This document shows, piece by piece, positions 16,780 through 25,779 of a stretch of DNA of 64,000 bases (position 1 is the first letter of the stretch; each line of letters opens with the position of its first letter). This stretch comes from Candidatus Sumerlaeaceae bacterium (lineage in GTDB: Bacteria > Sumerlaeota > Sumerlaeia > Sumerlaeales > Sumerlaeaceae). The position numbers and the translations under genes were made by a program. Where the stretch lies: assembly GCA_019695055.1 (NCBI GenBank), contig JAIBAT010000081.1:1-64000 (forward strand), read 5' to 3'. The notes under the pieces are model-generated. The model worked only from the letters and a program-made list of their open reading frames with translations, made no database searches and was not told where the DNA came from.

Positions 16780-19227
16780 ATGAATCCATCCATGAAGTAT
16801 AGATTCCCCGCGCCCGCAGTGTGGCGCGCCGTCGCAGTTTTTTGGGGGCTATCCGGTTTCCTTCTAACTCAGACTGGTCACGCCGCGCCTATTGATATGA
16901 CCCGCCGCCATGTGGCGGCCAGCGTTTCCCCAGGCAATGTACTGAGTGCCGGTGGGCAAATCCGGAGCCTGTCTACTGCATCTGCCACAAATCTTGTGGT
17001 CATTGCGGCATTGGACGCCACGCAGGCAAAATCTTCTTATGGTCTGCTCGTTCCCAACGCCACGGCTGCGAGCCTGACGATCAACGGTGTGGAGCTTAGC
17101 CAGGATCCGCTGCCTCGGCAGGATGGATTAGTTTTCAATCTTTTCGACAACCTTCTCACCGAGGGGAAGAATGAGATTGAGGTTCATCGGACCCCGACAA
17201 CCCCCAACGCCACTTGGGAGGGACTGGTCATGTTTTCCCTCGATGGCACCAGCGAGGAAGTGCATTTTGGCGCGTCGTTCAACGATTCCCCGGAACTCAG
17301 GGCCCAGCCGGCAACCCACTCCTCCCAGGCGAAGTACGATGTGCAGTGGTACGACTGCTACTGGCAGCCGAGCATGTCGGCGTCGTCCCTGACGTCAGCC
17401 ACAGTGTGGGTGGGGGCCAAGAGCCTCGACTCGACCCTGCAGCAGGTGGCGCTGGATTTTGACCCCAATGGCAGCACGCCAGCGATGGTGGTGGCAAGGG
17501 TGGACAGCGGACCTGGGACGGCGACATTGCCCTACACGACAAGCAATACCACCAAGTTTTTGATCGTGACATTGCCTGCCGCGGTTCCGGCCGGGCAGGA
17601 GTTTCGGATTCGCGTTGCCTATAGCGGAACCCCGAACACCGCAGGGGCGTTTGGTCAACCGTATCGCCGTACAACACACAGTGGGACAACGGTGATCTAC
17701 ACGTTCAGCGAACCGTACGGTGCCCGCCAGTGGTGGCCGTGCAAGGACCAGACCAGCGACAAGGCCACGACGACCGTGCAGCGCATCAAGGTGCCCTCGG
17801 GTGCAGGTTGGCAGGTGGTTTCGAATGGTGCACTTTCGTCCCAAGTTAACAATGGAGACGGAACGGAGACGTGGACGTGGACCAACAGCTATCCTATCGC
17901 CACCTACCTGCTTTCGGTTTGCGTGTCTAACTATAGCTACTCCAGCGCCACGTATACCGCGCTTGATACCGTCACAACTATGCCAATCAAGCACGCTGTT
18001 TATCCGGAGAACTTTGGGTCCGAAAACGGCGCGGCCGGAACATTGCAGGTTATGAATTTCTTTGCCAGTAAGTTCGGAGAGTATCCGTTCCTCACGGAGA
18101 AATACTACACCGCAAGCCACAACAGTAGTTCCGGGATGGAGCATCAGACTTGCACCAGCATGCCGGGAAGCAGTATTGACGGTGTAGGGATAAGTGATGG
18201 AATGCAGCGACGTAATGTCCACGAACTTGCACATCATTGGTTTGGCGACAAAATTACCTGCACGACCTTTGATCACCTGTGGCTGAACGAAGGTTTTGCC
18301 ACTTACTGTGAGGCGCTTTGGTTTGAGTCCACCGGTGGATCATCAGCCTACCATTCATGGGTGAATGGTTGGAGTGTCAGTCAAACTCAAGCAGTTGCTG
18401 GTCCTAACAGCGACAACTTCTCGGGTTCTTCGGTGTATCGCAAGGGTGCTTGGGTTTTGCACATGCTGCGCCATGTGATGGGGGATGTCGCCTTTTTCCA
18501 AGGGGTGAGGAACTACATCACCAGCCCATCACTGGCGTATGGCAACGCGGATAGCGATACCTTCCGCGGATACATGGAGGCGGCGTACGGCCAAAGTCTG
18601 AGCACCTACTTCAACCAGTGGCTGTATCGCTACAACCCGACGGTGCCGTCGCCGCAACCGACGTATAAGATTGTGGCCAACACCAATAGCCTCCCCAATA
18701 CGCTTACCGTTAACCTGAGTCAGACGCAGTCGGGCACTGCGTTTGTCATGCCTTTGGATGTTCGCGCAAAGGATGCATCCAATGCAACGCAGACCTACGT
18801 GGTGAACAACTCACTCGCTTCGGAGACTTTCAATATCCCAACGGGTTCGTTCGTCCCGGTGGAGTTTGATCTCGACCCGGACAATTGGGTGTTGGACAGC
18901 ACCGATAACCTTGCGACCGCGGTGACAAGTCCGAACCGGGTGAGTATCAACACATGTGGCGTCCCAAAAGGGACACGGGGGACGCCATACTCGCGGACGA
19001 TGCGGGCGAGTTACGGGGCGACATCCTACACATGGAGCCAGCCGTCGGGAACCCTGCCGCCTGGATTATCGCTTAGCAGCGGAGGAGTATTGTCGGGAAC
19101 GCCCACGGTTGCCGGTAGCTTTACTTTCACCATCCAGGTGACAGATGGCGCAGCAACGACGGCGTCGACCTCGATCACGATGGTTGTGGACCCACCTGCG
19201 CAGGTGGATGGCTGGGAAGTCTACTAA
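16780..19227 (+). CDS. Secreted M1-family metallopeptidase with C-terminal Ig-like domain
   Basis: 815 residues. A signal peptide (about 1-35, ending G-H-A-A-P) is followed by the M1 N-terminal beta domain and a gluzincin catalytic domain. The zinc motif H-E-L-A-H is at 481-485, with the third ligand E504 in L-N-E-G-F-A. The substrate motif GAMEN is altered to G-M-E-H-Q. Residues about 720-805 form a putative Ig-like domain with the L-P-P-G-L-S-L-S-x-G-x-L-S-G-T-P signature. The protein ends V-D-G-W-E-V-Y. It probably trims peptides outside the cytoplasm. The C-terminal module may act in anchoring or secretion. No membrane segment is present besides the signal peptide. Confidence 0.92.
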   Translation: MNPSMKYRFPAPAVWRAVAVFWGLSGFLLTQTGHAAPIDMTRRHVAASVSPGNVLSAGGQIRSLSTASATNLVVIAALDATQAKSSYGLLVPNATAASLTINGVELSQDPLPRQDGLVFNLFDNLLTEGKNEIEVHRTPTTPNATWEGLVMFSLDGTSEEVHFGASFNDSPELRAQPATHSSQAKYDVQWYDCYWQPSMSASSLTSATVWVGAKSLDSTLQQVALDFDPNGSTPAMVVARVDSGPGTATLPYTTSNTTKFLIVTLPAAVPAGQEFRIRVAYSGTPNTAGAFGQPYRRTTHSGTTVIYTFSEPYGARQWWPCKDQTSDKATTTVQRIKVPSGAGWQVVSNGALSSQVNNGDGTETWTWTNSYPIATYLLSVCVSNYSYSSATYTALDTVTTMPIKHAVYPENFGSENGAAGTLQVMNFFASKFGEYPFLTEKYYTASHNSSSGMEHQTCTSMPGSSIDGVGISDGMQRRNVHELAHHWFGDKITCTTFDHLWLNEGFATYCEALWFESTGGSSAYHSWVNGWSVSQTQAVAGPNSDNFSGSSVYRKGAWVLHMLRHVMGDVAFFQGVRNYITSPSLAYGNADSDTFRGYMEAAYGQSLSTYFNQWLYRYNPTVPSPQPTYKIVANTNSLPNTLTVNLSQTQSGTAFVMPLDVRAKDASNATQTYVVNNSLASETFNIPTGSFVPVEFDLDPDNWVLDSTDNLATAVTSPNRVSINTCGVPKGTRGTPYSRTMRASYGATSYTWSQPSGTLPPGLSLSSGGVLSGTPTVAGSFTFTIQVTDGAATTASTSITMVVDPPAQVDGWEVY

Positions 19228-19274
19228 CTTAATGAGATTGTGACACTAATTCACAGTCAGAGTTTGGGGGGGAG

Positions 19275-19727
19275 ATGAGGCGATTGGGCGCTCGACTAAT
19301 AATGCTCCAGCTCGTTGGGTTGGTAGTCATTTTTGCGCTGATGGGCCTGATCTACACTTTTTATCTTAGGTTTCAGGAGTCCTATTATTGTCGCCCTGCT
19401 TCTCTACCGTACTATATTTTGATCCGTTCCCAAACCATTCGAAATTTCCCGCAATTGTCAGTGGTTGGTGACGTAGTTTTTCACTACGGATGTGGGGATG
19501 GACCCAAGTTTCCGGACAACGGCATATCCTACAAGAGCAGTGATTCAACGCCATCGTTGGTGTCCATATATTCTGCGTATTTGCAGTCGTGCGGTTACAC
19601 GAGAGCGCATGATGCTTTTTATGACGAGATTAATTGTTTCATGTTCGCCGGCCAGAAGGGGTGGGTGGAAATCGTTTTCGGAGAGAGCTCGGGTTTGGTA
19701 AGCGTTACGGAGTTTTGCGAACCCTAG
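19275..19727 (+). CDS. Small single-pass membrane protein, function unknown
   Basis: 150 residues, not recognised. One clear membrane helix spans residues about 8-30 (L-I-M-L-Q-L-V-G-L-V-V-I-F-A-L), preceded by R-R, followed by a globular domain with five or so cysteines, probably outside the membrane. The ATG at 19275 is preceded by a gggggggag ribosome site. The codon pattern is more A+T-rich than the neighbours. The C-terminal part (F-A-G-Q-K-G-W-V-E-I-V-F-G) looks like a small alpha/beta domain. Confidence 0.6.
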   Translation: MRRLGARLIMLQLVGLVVIFALMGLIYTFYLRFQESYYCRPASLPYYILIRSQTIRNFPQLSVVGDVVFHYGCGDGPKFPDNGISYKSSDSTPSLVSIYSAYLQSCGYTRAHDAFYDEINCFMFAGQKGWVEIVFGESSGLVSVTEFCEP

Positions 19728-19869
19728 GAGCCGTTTGCTGAGGCCAATTCTGCGGCAATTTCTTTCGTCTGACAAAATCTTCAGAATCTCTTTTGTCGTT
19801 TTGCGCTGGTAAAACCCGCCGAATCGGCTCGGGAAATGATGGCGCGGACCTTCGTCCTCCGCGCCGCGG

Positions 19870-20652
19870 TTATTTTCCCCACAAGCCTCGTTTGGCTTTG
19901 CGGGCCACCGTTTCGGCGTCCTTCAAGGGTGTCAGGTCTTCGTGGGGATAGTAGTCACCCTCGTCGACCTTGCCAAGCCCCTCGTTGATCAAGAGGCGGT
20001 TAATCGAGGTGCCGTCGGGCAGGTAAATCTCGGCGAGAATGTTACCGTCGCCGCTGCGGATGGGCTCCTGGAATACGAGAAAGACCGTCTGATCACCAGC
20101 CGCATTTCGAATTGAGCGCATGGCCTCACGGGCGTGATACCGAATCCGCTCGTCCGGGTCCCGTTCGGTCGGCACGCGCACACCGCGCAGTTTGACCACT
20201 TCGCCGGTTTCCACCATCACCGTGCCACGATCCAGCACGTCCGAAATCCGGACCTCCGCCAGCTTGTAATTCTTGGTGCCGTCATCGAGAATTTCCTCCT
20301 CGATGACCGATTTAGTGGATATTTTGGCGCCCGCAGGCTGCACACGATTCGCGCTCAGTGAGGAAATGACCAATCGGCCATATTCGTTTTCCGAGTAAGG
20401 CCGTACCGGTCCCAGAATGACCGGTGTTCCATTAACGGGAGGGGTCACGATAAAGGGACTCAGGGTGGGGCTGTTGTTTCGCGAGTAGTAATAGTCGTAG
20501 AGCTTGGGGCGCTTGTTACTCCCTCCCTTGCCGTAGGAAACCAATTGTTTATTGCTGGGATCGACCTGCTCGACCGCACCGGCATTTTGAACGCCGGTTG
20601 CGAAAATCACTCCCGCGGTCGCGAGGACCAGCACCGCACTTTCATGCTTCAT
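19870..20652 (-). CDS. Exported SNase-like protein with degenerate active site
   Basis: 260 residues. A signal peptide is visible (M-K-H-E-S, hydrophobic core, cleavage near N-A-G-A). The C-terminal half resembles a staphylococcal-nuclease (thermonuclease) OB fold: V-K-L-R-G-V-R-V-P, then a helical A-R-E-A-M segment, I-L-A-E-I-Y-L-P-D-G, I-N-R-L-L-I-N-E-G-L and the final A-K-R-G-L-W-G-K. By my alignment, positions matching the nuclease catalytic residues R35, D40, E43 and R87 are Lys, Arg, Thr and Asn, so nuclease activity is doubtful. The ATG at 20652 was chosen because an aggag site precedes it by 6-7 bases; upstream codons in frame add a non-signal-like stretch. Confidence 0.78.
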   Translation of the reverse strand: MKHESAVLVLATAGVIFATGVQNAGAVEQVDPSNKQLVSYGKGGSNKRPKLYDYYYSRNNSPTLSPFIVTPPVNGTPVILGPVRPYSENEYGRLVISSLSANRVQPAGAKISTKSVIEEEILDDGTKNYKLAEVRISDVLDRGTVMVETGEVVKLRGVRVPTERDPDERIRYHAREAMRSIRNAAGDQTVFLVFQEPIRSGDGNILAEIYLPDGTSINRLLINEGLGKVDEGDYYPHEDLTPLKDAETVARKAKRGLWGK

Positions 20653-20862
20653 CTTGCACTCCTGATTCATAAACCCTTGGGCTCCGGGGTGGAATCGAGC
20701 CCGAAGCACATATCCATGCCACCCAAAACGCCCGCTGCAACAACTACCTAAGCCTGATAGCTGCTCCCATGCCAGACATCAGGCTCCGCTTCTGGTGGGT
20801 GACTAAATTCCTCCCAACCACGCTAATTTCACCGCGCAGTCATTAGGGAGGACATTTTTCGA

Positions 20863-21327
20863 ATGGTTTATATTACCCGCAAGGTTGATTTTTGCGCCAG
20901 CCACCGGCTCTACAATCCGGAGTTTACAGACGAGAAAAACGACCGTATCTATGGCCGCTGCAATAATCCGAATGGCCATGGGCACAACTATGAGTTGGAG
21001 GTAACCCTTCGCGGCAGCGTCGATCCCGAAACGGGAATGGTTATGGACCTGAAAGCCCTCAAGACCCTGCTGGTCCAGGAGATCATCGACAAGGTGGACC
21101 ACAAGAATCTCAATGTGGATGTGGATTTCCTCGCAGGAGTCATTCCCACGGCGGAAAACATCGTGGTCAGTTTCTGGCAGATCCTTGAGAAACGGCTGCC
21201 CCGCAACTGCGAACTCCACGAGATGAAGCTGTGGGAAAGCGCGGACAATATGGCATACTATCGTGGCGAGGGTGCGGAACTGGCCCGCCACGGCGAACTG
21301 GCCGCGTCCGCCGCCACTGGGAAGTAG
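20863..21327 (+). CDS. 6-pyruvoyltetrahydropterin synthase / 6-carboxytetrahydropterin synthase family (QueD/PTPS)
   Basis: 154 residues. The T-fold enzyme family acts on 7,8-dihydroneopterin triphosphate to make pterins (PTPS) or the queuosine precursor (QueD). Zinc ligands are the His in F-C-A-S-H-R-L and the two in G-H-G-H-N-Y. The Cys in G-R-C-N-N-P-N-G-H-G-H-N-Y and this whole segment match the PTPS-type sequence. Asp/His of D-K-V-D-H-K-N-L and Glu of L-W-E-S complete the site. Neighbouring genes give no pathway link: no queC, queE or folE is in the window. Either product is possible. Confidence 0.88.
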   Translation: MVYITRKVDFCASHRLYNPEFTDEKNDRIYGRCNNPNGHGHNYELEVTLRGSVDPETGMVMDLKALKTLLVQEIIDKVDHKNLNVDVDFLAGVIPTAENIVVSFWQILEKRLPRNCELHEMKLWESADNMAYYRGEGAELARHGELAASAATGK

Positions 21328-21367
21328 CCTGCGGTGACGGGGCCACCCGTTTCCTTTTCCTCTATTC

Positions 21368-22813
21368 ATGGCGGATAAACCCCGATACCCCGACCTCGGT
21401 CGCCTGCTTATCGGCGGCGAATGGGTTGCGACTTCCGTGCAGCGCGACATTCTTTCCCCATGGGACGGGACCCTCGCGGGCCGCGTTCAGGTTGGCGGCG
21501 CTGCCGAAATTGATGCGGCGATCCTTTCAGCTGTTGCCGCGTTTGAAACCACCCGCCTTTTGCCTCGTCACCAGCGTTCCACAATCTGCCGTCGTATATC
21601 CGAGACCATCCAAGATCGCCGCGAAGAGTTCTCGGAACTCATCACCTTTGAATCGGGGAAACCCATCCAGTTTTCGCGCGCCGAAGTCAGCCGGGCGGTT
21701 TCCACATTCGCGATCGCGGCGGAGGAAGCGAACCGAATTGGAGGAGAAGTCGTACCCCTGGACATTGTTGCCTCAGGCGAGGGGTTTGCCGGGGTGGCCC
21801 TGCGGTTTCCACTTGGCCCCGTTGCGGCCATTACGCCGTTCAATTTCCCACTGAATCTGGTGGCTCACAAGGTGGCCCCAGCCCTGGCTGCGGGGAACTC
21901 GGTGGTTCTCAAACCCGCTCCCCAGGCGCCGCTCACGAGCCTGTTGCTGGCTCAGGTCGTTTTGGCGGCCGGAGCACCGCCCGGTTATTTGAACGTCGTG
22001 ATGGCCGATCCATCTCACGCCGAGACTCTTGTGCGCGACGAACGCATCCGCCTCGTTTCGTTTACAGGCAGCGCCCGGGTCGGCTGGCACCTGAAGGACA
22101 TTGCGGGCAAGAAAAAGGTTGTGCTGGAACTCGGCGGGAATGCCGCGGCGGTGATCCACGAGGACGCCGATCTGGACTGGGCGGTCAAACGTTGCGTGAT
22201 CGGATCCTTTGCCAACGCCGGTCAGGTTTGCATCAAGGTCCAGCGCCTTCTTGTTCATCGGCCAATCCACAAGCCGTTCATCGAGAGGTTCATTGCCGCG
22301 ACCCGCGCCGTCAAAGTCGGCGACCCCATGGATCCTGAAACAGTGGCCGGTCCGCTCATTGATGAAATCTCAGCCGCCCGGGTGGAGAGCTGGATCGCCG
22401 AAGCCCGCTCCACCGGAGCAAAGATCTTAACCGGTGGCCAACGCCAAGGCACCGTTATGGAGCCCACCGTAATCGAGGGTGCCGCTGACGGCCTGAAAGT
22501 TTCCTGCGAGGAAGTATTCGGCCCGGTGACAATCGTGGAACCATACGACGATTTTGAAACGGCCTTGGATCGCGTCAATGCCAGTCGGTACGGCCTCCAG
22601 GCTGGAGTCTTTACATACGACATACGCCGCATCAACGCCGCTGTCCAAAAGCTCAATGTTGGGGGAGTCATCATCAACGATTCCCCCATGTTTCGCGTGG
22701 ATAACTTCCCCTATGGTGGCGTCAAGGATTCCGGATTCGGCCGGGAGGGAGTGCGCCATGCCATCGAAGACATGACGGAACTCAAGATGGTGGCATTGAA
22801 TCTGCAAAAATAG
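21368..22813 (+). CDS. NAD(P)-dependent aldehyde dehydrogenase
   Basis: 481 residues, ALDH superfamily. It oxidises an aldehyde to the acid. The general base is E254 in L-E-L-G-G-N and the nucleophile C288 in G-Q-V-C-I. The nucleotide-binding F-T-G-S-A-R-V-G and the C-terminal E-E-V-F-G-P and N-F-P-Y-G-G-V-K-D-S-G blocks are intact. F-A-N-A-G-Q-V-C-I-K-V-Q-R is characteristic of the lactaldehyde / non-phosphorylating glyceraldehyde-3-phosphate / succinate-semialdehyde group. Substrate cannot be assigned. It starts 40 bases after the PTPS gene. Confidence 0.93.
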   Translation: MADKPRYPDLGRLLIGGEWVATSVQRDILSPWDGTLAGRVQVGGAAEIDAAILSAVAAFETTRLLPRHQRSTICRRISETIQDRREEFSELITFESGKPIQFSRAEVSRAVSTFAIAAEEANRIGGEVVPLDIVASGEGFAGVALRFPLGPVAAITPFNFPLNLVAHKVAPALAAGNSVVLKPAPQAPLTSLLLAQVVLAAGAPPGYLNVVMADPSHAETLVRDERIRLVSFTGSARVGWHLKDIAGKKKVVLELGGNAAAVIHEDADLDWAVKRCVIGSFANAGQVCIKVQRLLVHRPIHKPFIERFIAATRAVKVGDPMDPETVAGPLIDEISAARVESWIAEARSTGAKILTGGQRQGTVMEPTVIEGAADGLKVSCEEVFGPVTIVEPYDDFETALDRVNASRYGLQAGVFTYDIRRINAAVQKLNVGGVIINDSPMFRVDNFPYGGVKDSGFGREGVRHAIEDMTELKMVALNLQK

Positions 22814-22897
22814 CGGCCTCTGGTTCGTTGCACTGCCGTTTTTCGGCGTAATCTTCGTTGAATTCCCGTCCGTTCGCGCCCCTCTATCCCCCAAACC

Positions 22898-24067
22898 ATG
22901 CGCAACCGCCCGTACCGAGTCCTCATTTCCCAGGTGGCCACCATACCGCACTACCGCGTGCGGTTTTATGAGCTGCTGGAACAAAGACGTCCACCCGACT
23001 GGACCTTTGAGGTCGTCTTCGACACCCGCGAATCGGACAACCCCAGTATTTATGTGGAACCAGTGGACTATCGCCAATTCAAGTTTTCCATTCTCGATGC
23101 GCGCACCACGATACTGCCCTTCGGCAGCCGGAAACTGATCTGGCAACACTACTTTCTCCGTGCGCGCCACTGCGACCTGATAATTACCGATACCCATCTC
23201 TCCAACCTCACGTATGTCGCCACGCATTTCTGGCGGCTTTTCGGAACCCGGCGGGCATTCTGGGGGCACCTGCAGGACATGAATGTTGAGAATCCTTCAT
23301 TGCTTAAGCGCATGGCCGAAACTCTGAAACGTGGCTATATCCGCACCGCGGATTTCTTTTTCGTCTACACGGAGGGGTTGCGTCGCCAACTGGTGGCCCG
23401 GGGATTCCCCGAATCGCGACTGGTGGTACTCCATAATACTATTGACACGGTAACCGAGCGCGCCGCCCACAGCGCCATGGCGCCGCAGCGCGACGAGTTT
23501 CGCCGCAGGTTCGGTGTGGAACACAAGCAGGTCCTTCTCTACGTGGGGCGGCTCCTGCCCGCCAAGCGTCTCGAGTTCCTTCTCGAAGCATTTAAGTGTC
23601 TCCGCGAATCTGATCCTAATTACCACCTGTTCGTGGTGGGCGGCGGTCCCTTGGAAAAGGCGATTCGCGAGGCCGCTGAAACCTGGGGGCGCGGCGCCAT
23701 CACTGCCTTCGGTCCCTTGGTCGGCACGGAACAAATAGGGCCGGTGTACGAGGCCAGTGACCTGTACGTGCTTCCGGGTTTTGTCGGCCTTGCGCCGCTT
23801 CAGGCGTTTTGCCATGACCTGCCGGCCGTCGTGTTCGATCTCAAGACCCACAGTCCGGAAATAGAATACCTCGACTCGAGGAATTCCGTGATTCTGCCTG
23901 CGGCCACCACCGCGCAGGAGTTCGCCCAAGCCCTTCCGGGCATTATGGAACAATTCTCGGACACGGAAAAACGCGCTGGCATATTTGAAAGCATTCGGCA
24001 TCTCGCCATGGAAACCATGGTGGATAACTACATATCCGGCGTAAATCGCGCGCTCGGAATTTCCTGA
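22898..24067 (+). CDS. Glycosyltransferase family 4-like protein
   Basis: 389 residues, GT-B fold. The N-terminal domain starts Y-R-V-L-I-S-Q. The C-terminal donor domain has L-L-Y-V-G-R-L-L-P-A-K-R-L, V-V-G-G-G-P-L-E and G-P-L-V-G-T-E. The end of the nucleotide-sugar site reads L-P-G-F-V-G-L-A-P-L-Q-A-F, a branch of GT4 enzymes in which the classical E-x7-E pair is not kept. There are no membrane helices, so it acts on the cytoplasmic side, probably on a lipid-linked surface glycan. birA begins three bases after its stop. Confidence 0.88.
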   Translation: MRNRPYRVLISQVATIPHYRVRFYELLEQRRPPDWTFEVVFDTRESDNPSIYVEPVDYRQFKFSILDARTTILPFGSRKLIWQHYFLRARHCDLIITDTHLSNLTYVATHFWRLFGTRRAFWGHLQDMNVENPSLLKRMAETLKRGYIRTADFFFVYTEGLRRQLVARGFPESRLVVLHNTIDTVTERAAHSAMAPQRDEFRRRFGVEHKQVLLYVGRLLPAKRLEFLLEAFKCLRESDPNYHLFVVGGGPLEKAIREAAETWGRGAITAFGPLVGTEQIGPVYEASDLYVLPGFVGLAPLQAFCHDLPAVVFDLKTHSPEIEYLDSRNSVILPAATTAQEFAQALPGIMEQFSDTEKRAGIFESIRHLAMETMVDNYISGVNRALGIS

Positions 24068-24069
24068 AG

Positions 24070-24888
24070 GTGAGTTCAATCACGCGCCCCGGATTGGAAG
24101 AAGCTGTTGCCGGGATCGATCTTGTCCGGCGGGCCTATTACTTCGAAACCATTGACTCGACCTCGGACTGGGCCAAAGCCCTCATTGAGCGATCCGGAGG
24201 GCGTGGAGATTTTCACGGAACGCTTGTCTTCGCCAATCACCAGACCGCGGGCCGTGGCCGCCAGAAGCGGCAATGGGTGTCGCCACCGGGAAAATCCCTT
24301 CTTTTCAGTCTGATTCTCGACCCGGCGGTTTTGCCTGTGGTGGCTGGCGACGCATCATCCCGGTTGCTTGCCTATGCCGGCCCCGTGGCGGTCTGCGAAA
24401 CCCTTCGCGATGCGGGTATCCAGGCCGCGACCATCAAGTATCCAAACGATGTGCTAATTTCCAACAGGAAGGTCTCCGGCACGCTTCTCGAATTGATTTC
24501 CGCTTCAGGGCGGGGCCATTACGTTCTCGGCGTCGGATTGAATGTCTCCCAGCAGCCAGGCGACCTGCCCTCAAATTCCATTGTCCCTGCGACATCCGTC
24601 GCACTCGAGACCAAATCAGTGTGTCAACCTCAACTCCTGTTGCGCGGCGTACTGCTCCACTTGGAGCGACTGCTCTCGGGCGATTCCGTTGGGGGGTTGG
24701 CCGCAAGGATGAACCTCCTTTGTGACACGATAGGCAAGCTTGCGGAGATTCAAACGCCCGCCGGTGTTCTGTCAGGCACAGCCCTGCGAATTGAGCCCGA
24801 CGGGGGGCTTGTCATGCGTTTGGACAGCGGAATCCAGCAAACCATTTACAGCGGGGATGTGATCCACCTGACGGGGGGGCGGTCGTGA
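24070..24888 (+). CDS. birA: Biotin--[acetyl-CoA-carboxylase] ligase
   Basis: 272 residues. It activates biotin with ATP and attaches it to the carboxylase carrier protein. The motif order is T-I-D-S-T-S-D-W, G-R-G-R-Q-K-R-Q-W (adenylate loop), K-Y-P-N-D-V and K-V-S-G-T-L-L-E, then a small SH3-like C-terminal domain. There is no N-terminal helix-turn-helix, so this is the monofunctional (group I) type that does not repress the bio operon. The start is GTG at 24070, two bases after the glycosyltransferase stop. birA is often next to coaX; here a methyltransferase gene on the other strand lies between them. Confidence 0.92.
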   Translation: MSSITRPGLEEAVAGIDLVRRAYYFETIDSTSDWAKALIERSGGRGDFHGTLVFANHQTAGRGRQKRQWVSPPGKSLLFSLILDPAVLPVVAGDASSRLLAYAGPVAVCETLRDAGIQAATIKYPNDVLISNRKVSGTLLELISASGRGHYVLGVGLNVSQQPGDLPSNSIVPATSVALETKSVCQPQLLLRGVLLHLERLLSGDSVGGLAARMNLLCDTIGKLAEIQTPAGVLSGTALRIEPDGGLVMRLDSGIQQTIYSGDVIHLTGGRS

Positions 24889-24906
24889 TCTCCTGGCGCG
24901 TCCCCA

Positions 24907-25701
24907 TCAAGCCTTGCGCAAAATCGCCACGTATCCCAGTGTGTAGGTCTCGCTTTTGACGCTCTCACGCCTCAGCAATGCAATGAGCGGCCGTTGAATC
25001 ATGAAGAACAGGAAACGAACCCACCGGGATTCTATAAGATGGCGCTTCGTGCCAAAGATTTTACGAACAATCGTGTTTACTCCGCCGACCACCATCGCCA
25101 GCCCCTTCATAAGATAATCAAATCCCACAGTAAAGTATCCCCCCCGGGGTGCGAGTTCCTCCAGAATCAGCCCGGCCCGCGAAGCCATTTCCCGGTAAGC
25201 AAAGGGCGTATAGCGAAAGAAATCGTACGGCGCTCCGTGAACCCGGTACATAAATGGAGTCGTCACAATGGCCCTGCCACCGTGTTTCAGAACACGGGCC
25301 AGCTCTCCCATGGCCACAAATGGATCGGGCACATGTTCGATGACCTCTGTACACAATACGAAGTCAAACGACTCACTCCGAAAGGGAAGCGCCAGTGCCC
25401 CCGCATACATGTCCGGCTGGCCGGCGGTATGCATTCGTGAAGGATAATCCACCCCGACATGCCGTTCCACAAGCCCTTCAAAGACGATATCATAAGGACG
25501 GGAGCCGCACCCCACATCCAGCAGGCGTCCGCTTGCAAATTGTCTTCGCGCACAGATTTCCGCCAACAGGCGGCTTGTCGCCAGGATCGATTCTGCGGAC
25601 AAATGTCGCCAATCCACGCAGAATCCGCCGTTTCCATCTGGGCGCACGAAGCTTCCCGCTCTAACGTTTTTCATTGCGGGCACCGGCAACTTCGCTTGCA
25701 T
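24907..25701 (-). CDS. SAM-dependent methyltransferase (class I)
   Basis: 264 residues. Motif I reads L-L-D-V-G-C-G-S-R-P-Y. Further motifs are F-D-F-V-L-C-T-E-V-I-E-H-V-P-D-P and L-A-R-V-L-K-H-G-G-R-A-I-V-T-T-P, all of the Methyltransf_11 type. The C-terminal part has one hydrophobic stretch (about 195-215, near F-D-Y-L-M-K-G-L-A-M-V-V-G-G-V), so it may lie close to the membrane. The F-M-Y-R-V-H-G-A-P-Y-D-F-F-R-Y-T segment is common in methyltransferases of polysaccharide clusters. Its substrate is unknown. It lies antisense between birA and coaX. Confidence 0.85.
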   Translation of the reverse strand: MQAKLPVPAMKNVRAGSFVRPDGNGGFCVDWRHLSAESILATSRLLAEICARRQFASGRLLDVGCGSRPYDIVFEGLVERHVGVDYPSRMHTAGQPDMYAGALALPFRSESFDFVLCTEVIEHVPDPFVAMGELARVLKHGGRAIVTTPFMYRVHGAPYDFFRYTPFAYREMASRAGLILEELAPRGGYFTVGFDYLMKGLAMVVGGVNTIVRKIFGTKRHLIESRWVRFLFFMIQRPLIALLRRESVKSETYTLGYVAILRKA

Positions 25702-25779
25702 GAATCCAATGACTGCTGCGAATCATCCCGTGGGCATAAGCCTGTGCGTTTCAATGTCCACGATATTTTCGAGGCCCAG

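Noticed and set aside
19841-19865. Terminator for the SNase-like gene (ggcgcgga / tccgcgcc hairpin)
   Set aside because: The 8-bp stem is present but is not followed by a T-run on the minus strand, so terminator function is not supported.
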